Source: Magnetospirillum fulvum
Lineage (GTDB): Bacteria > Pseudomonadota > Alphaproteobacteria > Rhodospirillales > Magnetospirillaceae
Assembly (NCBI RefSeq): GCF_900108475.1
Contig: NZ_FNWO01000006.1
Location: forward strand, 124,001-188,000
DNA: 64,000 bases
Direction: 5' to 3'
How positions within the stretch are numbered: the first letter of the stretch is position 1; every line of letters begins with the position of its first letter. The position numbers were made by a program, and so were the translations under genes. Shown one piece after another: positions 59,465-64,000 of the stretch. The notes beneath the pieces were generated by a model. The model did not search any database, had not been told where the DNA came from, and was given only the letters and a program-made list of their open reading frames with translations.

Positions 59465-60583
59465 CTAAACCTCCCCCTGCCCGGCCGTCTCGATCTCGGC
59501 GGCCTTGGCCTCGACCAGTTCGACGATGTGGTCGATCATCTCGGCGCTGCCGACATTATGGTCGGACACGCCGCCGATATAGACCCGGTTCCGGTCGGCG
59601 CCGACGCCGCCCCCGGTGATCCCGATCATCGTCTCGCGCGCTTCGCCCGGACCGTTGACGACACAGCCCAGGATCGACACCGTCACCGGGGCACTGATGT
59701 GAGCCAGACGGGTTTCCAGCGTCTCGACCGTCTTGACGACGTCGAAGCCCTGACGGGCGCAGGTCGGGCACGAGACGATCTTGACCCCGCGGTGACGCAG
59801 ATCAAGCGCCTTCAGGATGTCGAACCCGACCTTGACCTCCTCGGCGATGTCGGCGGTCAGCGAGACGCGCAGGGTGTCGCCGATCCCGTCCCACAGCAGC
59901 GCGCCGATCCCCATCGCCGACTGCACCGTGCCGCGCCGCAACCCGCCCGCTTCGGTGATGCCGAGATGGAGCGGATAGTCGCAGGCGCTGGCCAGACCGC
60001 GATAGGCCGCGACCGCCATGAACACGTTGGAGGCCTTGACGCTGATCTTGAACTCGCGGAAGTCGTTGTCTTCCAGAATCCGGGCGTGTTCGAGCGCGCT
60101 TTCGACCAGAGCCTCGGGACACGGCTCGCCGTATTTTTCGAGCAGATGCTTGTCGAGCGACCCGGCATTGACCCCGATCCGCATCGAGCAGCCATGATCG
60201 CGCGCGGCCTGGATCACCTCGCGCACCCGTTCGGGCGCGCCGATATTGCCGGGATTGATCCGCAGACAGGCCGCTCCGGCCTCGGCGGCCTCGATCGCCC
60301 GCTTATAATGAAAGTGGATGTCGGCGACGATCGGCACCGGCGATCCCCGCACGATCTCGCGCAGCGCCTGGGTGGCGGCCTCGTCGGGACAGGAGACGCG
60401 GACGATGTCGGCCCCGGCCTCCGCCGCGCGGCGAATCTGCTCCAGCGTCCCCTCGACGTCCGAGGTCAGGGTGTTGGTCATGGTCTGGACCGAGATCGGG
60501 GCGTCACCGCCGACCGCCACCGGGCCGACCATGATTTTCCGGGACGTGCGCCGGGTAATATTCCGGTAGGGCCGCAGACTCAT
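59465..60583 (-). CDS. ispG: IspG, 4-hydroxy-3-methylbut-2-enyl diphosphate synthase
   Basis: A 372-residue iron-sulfur enzyme of the MEP isoprenoid pathway: TIM-barrel start ([22 protein letters not shown]...), [4Fe-4S] cysteines in [12 protein letters not shown] and [14 protein letters not shown]. It converts MEcPP to HMBPP. It precedes hisS with a 5-base gap. ATG 60583 at the N-terminus [17 protein letters not shown] is the usual alphaproteobacterial start. Confidence 0.97.
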   Translation of the reverse strand: MSLRPYRNITRRTSRKIMVGPVAVGGDAPISVQTMTNTLTSDVEGTLEQIRRAAEAGADIVRVSCPDEAATQALREIVRGSPVPIVADIHFHYKRAIEAAEAGAACLRINPGNIGAPERVREVIQAARDHGCSMRIGVNAGSLDKHLLEKYGEPCPEALVESALEHARILEDNDFREFKISVKASNVFMAVAAYRGLASACDYPLHLGITEAGGLRRGTVQSAMGIGALLWDGIGDTLRVSLTADIAEEVKVGFDILKALDLRHRGVKIVSCPTCARQGFDVVKTVETLETRLAHISAPVTVSILGCVVNGPGEARETMIGITGGGVGADRNRVYIGGVSDHNVGSAEMIDHIVELVEAKAAEIETAGQGEV

Positions 60584-60695
60584 GGTTTTATTCTCGCACT
60601 GATGCTCATGACCGTCCGGGCAGCCGCCAAGAAAGCCCGAAGCGTCGGGTTATAGCGCATTGCGCCGGGAACGAGGAAGGGGCCTCGTGTGGGGA

Positions 60696-61919
60696 TCACC
60701 CACCCGCTCCCAGGCGGTCGGGATCGAGCCGGATGTCGCGCCGCACTTGGCCGACCGCACCGAGAGGAGCGATGCGACGACCATCGACCGTGACCTCCAA
60801 CGCGCCGGAATTGCCCGCCATCAACGACAGGCCGGGACGGTTGGGCAGGCGCAGGCTGTCGCCCCGCCGCAGCAGACGCGAGGTCAGGATCGACCCGTCC
60901 ATTTCGCGCACCTGGACCCAGCAATCGTCGGCGACGGCACGCAGACTGACGCGAGAATCCGCATATTCAGCCCCGAACACCTTTCCGGTCGGCGAGGCTG
61001 CGTCGGGGGCCTTGACCTCGGGCGCGGCGGTCGTGGCCGACGTCGCCGGAACGGCGGCGGGAGCCTGCGCGGACGCGTCGGTCTTGGAGGGCTCGGGCTT
61101 GACCGGTTCGACCTTGGGCGGCTCGGTCTTCAGCGAGTCCGGCTTCACCGCGACCGGCTCGACCGGCGCGGGCGGCAGGGCCGGAGCCGCGACCGGAGCG
61201 GGCGGCGGCGCAACCGGGGCCGGGGCCGGGCTGGTCTGAACCGGCTCGGGGGCCTTAAGATCGGGAGCGGCAGGTTTCGCATCGTCGTCGGATTCGGACG
61301 GCGGCACCACGTCTTCACGGGTACGCGTCGGGTCGGCGGCGGCGGCGGTGTCGGTCGGAGCGGAAGCGGTGGCACGGGGCTCGCCGGTCAGCGCCGCCTG
61401 ACGGTTCAGCATCGTCGACAGGCGCTCGGGCAGCGGCGGCACGATCTCGGCCACGTCGGCCTCGCGCGACGACAACAGATACCAGCCGCCATAGGTCAGA
61501 CCGGCCAGGACCAGACCGAGAAAGATCACCGCGCCGCCGGGAATGCGGCCCTCGGATACCGGCGAGGGAAAGGCCAGTTCGGTGCGGTTGGTGAAGCCCC
61601 CCGCCCCTTCCTGCCGAAAGCGCCGGACCAGTTCCTCGCCGTCGAGTTCAAGAAATTCGGCATAGGTGCGCAGGAACCCGGCGGCATAGGCCCCACCGGG
61701 AAGATCGCGGTGACGACCGTCTTCCAGCGCCTCGAGGAACGGCAGGCGGATGAATAATTGCTGCGAGCATTCGGGCAATGTCCGTCCGGTCCGTTCACGT
61801 GCGGCGCGGAGGGTCGGCCCGACCGCCAACTGGTCGGCAATCCGCACCGGCGCGGGGGCCACGGGAGGAATGCCGGAATCGACCGGCGGCGTCTGGTCGT
61901 CAGAAGCGGGGCTGTCCAC
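60696..61919 (-). CDS. RodZ-like protein (HTH, one membrane helix, DUF4115)
   Basis: A 407-residue protein: an N-terminal HTH of the Xre/HTH_25 type (LRAARERTGRTLPECSQQLFIRLPFLEALEDGRHRDLPGGAYAAGFLRTYAEFLEL), one membrane helix (GGAVIFLGLVLAGLTYGGWYLL), a ~170-residue Pro/Ala-rich linker and a C-terminal DUF4115 beta domain (DSRVSLRAVADDCWVQVREMDGSILTSRLLRRGDSL). RodZ links MreB to the membrane in rod-shaped cells. The location upstream of ispG is widely conserved. Confidence 0.9.
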   Translation of the reverse strand: MDSPASDDQTPPVDSGIPPVAPAPVRIADQLAVGPTLRAARERTGRTLPECSQQLFIRLPFLEALEDGRHRDLPGGAYAAGFLRTYAEFLELDGEELVRRFRQEGAGGFTNRTELAFPSPVSEGRIPGGAVIFLGLVLAGLTYGGWYLLSSREADVAEIVPPLPERLSTMLNRQAALTGEPRATASAPTDTAAAADPTRTREDVVPPSESDDDAKPAAPDLKAPEPVQTSPAPAPVAPPPAPVAAPALPPAPVEPVAVKPDSLKTEPPKVEPVKPEPSKTDASAQAPAAVPATSATTAAPEVKAPDAASPTGKVFGAEYADSRVSLRAVADDCWVQVREMDGSILTSRLLRRGDSLRLPNRPGLSLMAGNSGALEVTVDGRRIAPLGAVGQVRRDIRLDPDRLGAGG

Positions 61920-61993
61920 GGCGGCGGACCCTTCTCGTCAAGCGGTTCCCTGGTTTAGCAATTCCACCGGGCCGGGGCAACCCCCGCCCAAGA

Positions 61994-64000
61994 TCACAGC
62001 AGGACGCCGTGATCAATCGCGAAGCTGCGTAATTTCGATCGCAGCGAATGATCGCGCGAGTCGAGCAGACTGTGCAGATACGGCTTCAGCACCTCGACAT
62101 CGAGGCTGCGCACCATCGTCTTGACCGGACCGATGGCGGGCGCCGCCACCGACAGCGAGCGGATGCCGATCCCGATCAGGGTCATTGCATCGACCGGCCG
62201 ACCGGCCATCTCGCCGCACACCGACAGATGGACGCCGTATTCGCGGCATTTGTCGGCGACATGGCCCATGAAGCGGATCATCGACGGCGACAGCGGGTCA
62301 TACCGCTCGGCGATGCGGGGGTTGCCGCGATCGACCGCGAACAGGAACTGGGTCAGGTCGTTCGACCCGATCGAGACGAAATCGACCAGTGGCAACAGCG
62401 CGTCGAGCTGGAACGCCAAAGCGGGAACTTCGAGCATCGTTCCGACCCGGACGCGGGTCGGCGGCACGCCCCCCAACGTCTTCTCGCGGGCGATCTCGAT
62501 ATCGAGGATTTCGCGGGCGTGGACCAGCTCGGCCACCTCGGCGATCATCGGGAACATCACCGACAATTCGCGTCCGGCGGCGGCCCGCAGCAGCGCCCGC
62601 AATTGCTGGCGCATCACCGCCGGACGGTCCAGCGTGATCCGGATCGAACGCCAGCCCAGCGCCGGATTGTCCTCGTCGGAGGGATTCCAGTAGGGCAACA
62701 CCTTGTCGCCGCCGACATCGAGGGTGCGGAACACCACCGGCTTGCCCGCCGCCTGATCGAGAATTTTGCGATACAGCAGGGTCTGGGCATCGACGTTGGG
62801 CAGCGCCGAGCGGGCCATGAACGGCAGTTCGGTGCGGTACAGCCCGATCCCGTCGGCCCCGGATTCGTGGAGATGCTGGAGGTCGAGCAGCAAACCGGCA
62901 TTCATCAAGATGCCGATGCGGATGCCGTCCTTGGTCTCGGCGGGCAGGTCGCGCAGCTTGGCATAGACGGCGAGGCGCTGCTGGCGCTGGCTCATCGCCT
63001 CGACGAAGGATTCGCGGATGTCTTCGGGCGGGCGGATGAACACCTGGCCGTTGTCGCCGTCGCAGATCACCGGGTCGAGCGGCTCGATCATGTCGAGCAC
63101 GTCCTTAACCCGCCCCACCACCGGGATGTCGAGGGCGCGGGCGACGATCGCGACGTGCGAGGTGGTCGAGCCCTCCTCCAGCACCAGCCCGCGCAATTGC
63201 TTGGGATCGTAATCGAACAATTCCATCGGCCCGATATTGCGGGCGATCAGGATCGCCGATTCGGGCAGCTCGCCGCGCGGGCCGTCCTCGTCGTCGCCCG
63301 ACAAATGCTGCAACAGCCGGTTGGCCAGATCCTCGAAATCGTGCAGCCGCTCGCGCAGATAGGAATCGGTGATCGTCGCCATCCGGGCGCGGGTATCGTC
63401 ATGGACCTTCTGCACCGCCGCCTCGGCGGTCAGACCGGTGCGGACCGCCTCGCCGATCCGGTTCAGCCAGCCCTTGTCCTCGGTGAACATCCGATAGGTC
63501 TCAAGGACGTCGCGATGCTCGCCGTCGCGCATCTCGGGACGCGAGAACAATTCTTCCAGTTCGGTCTTGATCGCCGCCAGCGCCCGGTCCAACCGGTCGA
63601 TCTCGATGTCGGGATCCTCGGCGACGAGACGGCGAACGGTGATGCGGGGACGATGCAGCACCGCGATCCCGACGCCCACCCCGGCATTCAGCCGCACCCC
63701 TTCGAGCCGCAGCGGCAGCACCGCATTGCCATCGACCGGGACCAGTTCCGACCGGTTGACCAGATCGCCCGAGGCAACCAGTTCGGCCAGCACCATCGCG
63801 ACGGTTTCGAGGGTCTCGACCTCTTCCTCGGTGTAATGGCGCATGGTGCGGTTCTGCACCACCAGCACGCCCAGCACGCGCGAGCCGCGGATGATCGGCA
63901 CGCCCATCAGCGAATGATAGATTTCCTCGCCGGTCTCGGGACGATAGGCGAAACGGGGATGCGCCTGGGCATCGGCCAGCGCCAGCGGCCGGGCGTGGGC
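61994..64000 (-). CDS. ptsP: PtsP, phosphoenolpyruvate-protein phosphotransferase of the nitrogen PTS, C-terminal part
   Basis: The frame is open to the right edge, so the N-terminus is outside the window. The visible 669 residues start in a GAF domain (FAYRPETGEEIYHSLMGVPIIRGSRVLGVLVVQNR...), followed by the EI N-domain with the active His in STTSHVAIVARALDIP and the PEP-binding TIM barrel (ALGWRSIRITLDRPAVMRQQLRALLRA; FSIGSNDLTQFLFAVDRGN; SVCGEMAG). EI-Ntr starts a phosphorelay to NPr and EIIA-Ntr. It is the last gene in the window. Confidence 0.96.
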   Translation of the reverse strand, partial: AHARPLALADAQAHPRFAYRPETGEEIYHSLMGVPIIRGSRVLGVLVVQNRTMRHYTEEEVETLETVAMVLAELVASGDLVNRSELVPVDGNAVLPLRLEGVRLNAGVGVGIAVLHRPRITVRRLVAEDPDIEIDRLDRALAAIKTELEELFSRPEMRDGEHRDVLETYRMFTEDKGWLNRIGEAVRTGLTAEAAVQKVHDDTRARMATITDSYLRERLHDFEDLANRLLQHLSGDDEDGPRGELPESAILIARNIGPMELFDYDPKQLRGLVLEEGSTTSHVAIVARALDIPVVGRVKDVLDMIEPLDPVICDGDNGQVFIRPPEDIRESFVEAMSQRQQRLAVYAKLRDLPAETKDGIRIGILMNAGLLLDLQHLHESGADGIGLYRTELPFMARSALPNVDAQTLLYRKILDQAAGKPVVFRTLDVGGDKVLPYWNPSDEDNPALGWRSIRITLDRPAVMRQQLRALLRAAAGRELSVMFPMIAEVAELVHAREILDIEIAREKTLGGVPPTRVRVGTMLEVPALAFQLDALLPLVDFVSIGSNDLTQFLFAVDRGNPRIAERYDPLSPSMIRFMGHVADKCREYGVHLSVCGEMAGRPVDAMTLIGIGIRSLSVAAPAIGPVKTMVRSLDVEVLKPYLHSLLDSRDHSLRSKLRSFAIDHGVLL

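Noticed and set aside
1-64000. CRISPR arrays, rRNA operons, riboswitches
   Set aside because: No regularly spaced direct repeats, rRNA-like sequence or known riboswitch consensus was noticed on reading both strands. The flagellin and channel repeats are coding.

Overview
The window is high-GC DNA from an alphaproteobacterium, most likely a motile spirillum-type member of the Rhodospirillales (Magnetospirillum/Phaeospirillum-like). This placement is an inference from gene content: a DUF4167 protein beside prfA-prmC, a PAS protein of the alphaproteobacterial type, a photoactive-yellow-protein relative, a full chemotaxis operon with CheD and a ParA, and a large flagellin. No 16S rRNA gene is present to confirm it.

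Layout. 0-19.6 kb is ordinary chromosome: a cut-off NAD(P)-binding protein, an MgtC-family membrane protein, a large MscS-type channel, a self-contained TetR/membrane-fusion/ABC export operon, a DUF2760 plus two-Hsp70 chaperone operon, an MFS exporter, a DEAD-box helicase, a lipoprotein and an acyltransferase. A tRNA-Gly(CCC) gene follows at 19656-19729.

19.7-28.9 kb is a nested mobile region and the most interesting part of the window. A genomic island sits between the tRNA-Gly gene and an imperfect ~128-bp copy of the tRNA 3' half plus its downstream flank. Its integrase gene survives as 15 codons next to the tRNA. It is then interrupted by a 7.9-kb Mu-like transposable prophage remnant (19892-27830) and resumes as a decayed fragment on the other side. 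The prophage has TGTA...TACA ends, a 5-bp target duplication (TCTTG) and Mu-like arrays of presumed transposase sites (three on the left, two on the right, with R1/R2 22 bp apart). It keeps a Mu-type HTH repressor candidate, a Ner/Cro-like regulator, a Mor-type activator, a head protease, the major head protein and the tape measure. It has lost transposase, lysis, packaging and most tail genes. The outer island also carries a HigB/HigA toxin-antitoxin pair with a palindrome inside its promoter. Next come a 33-residue membrane peptide and an IS110-family transposase relic.

29-46 kb: a divergent AraC regulator/aldo-keto reductase pair, then a leftward chemotaxis operon (STAS, cheY, cheA, cheW, mcp, cheR, cheD, cheB, a CheZ-like candidate, a membrane-anchored ParA). 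Divergent from it is a PYP homologue that lacks the chromophore cysteine. meaB with a small partner, a PAS protein and an FtsK-type translocase without the usual membrane domain follow.

46-64 kb: a methyltransferase, yajC-secD-secF, a TPR protein with a glycosyltransferase-like C-terminus next to a large flagellin, then leftward housekeeping genes: DUF4167, prmC, prfA, hemA (glutamyl-tRNA reductase), hisS, ispG, a RodZ-like protein, and ptsP running off the right edge.
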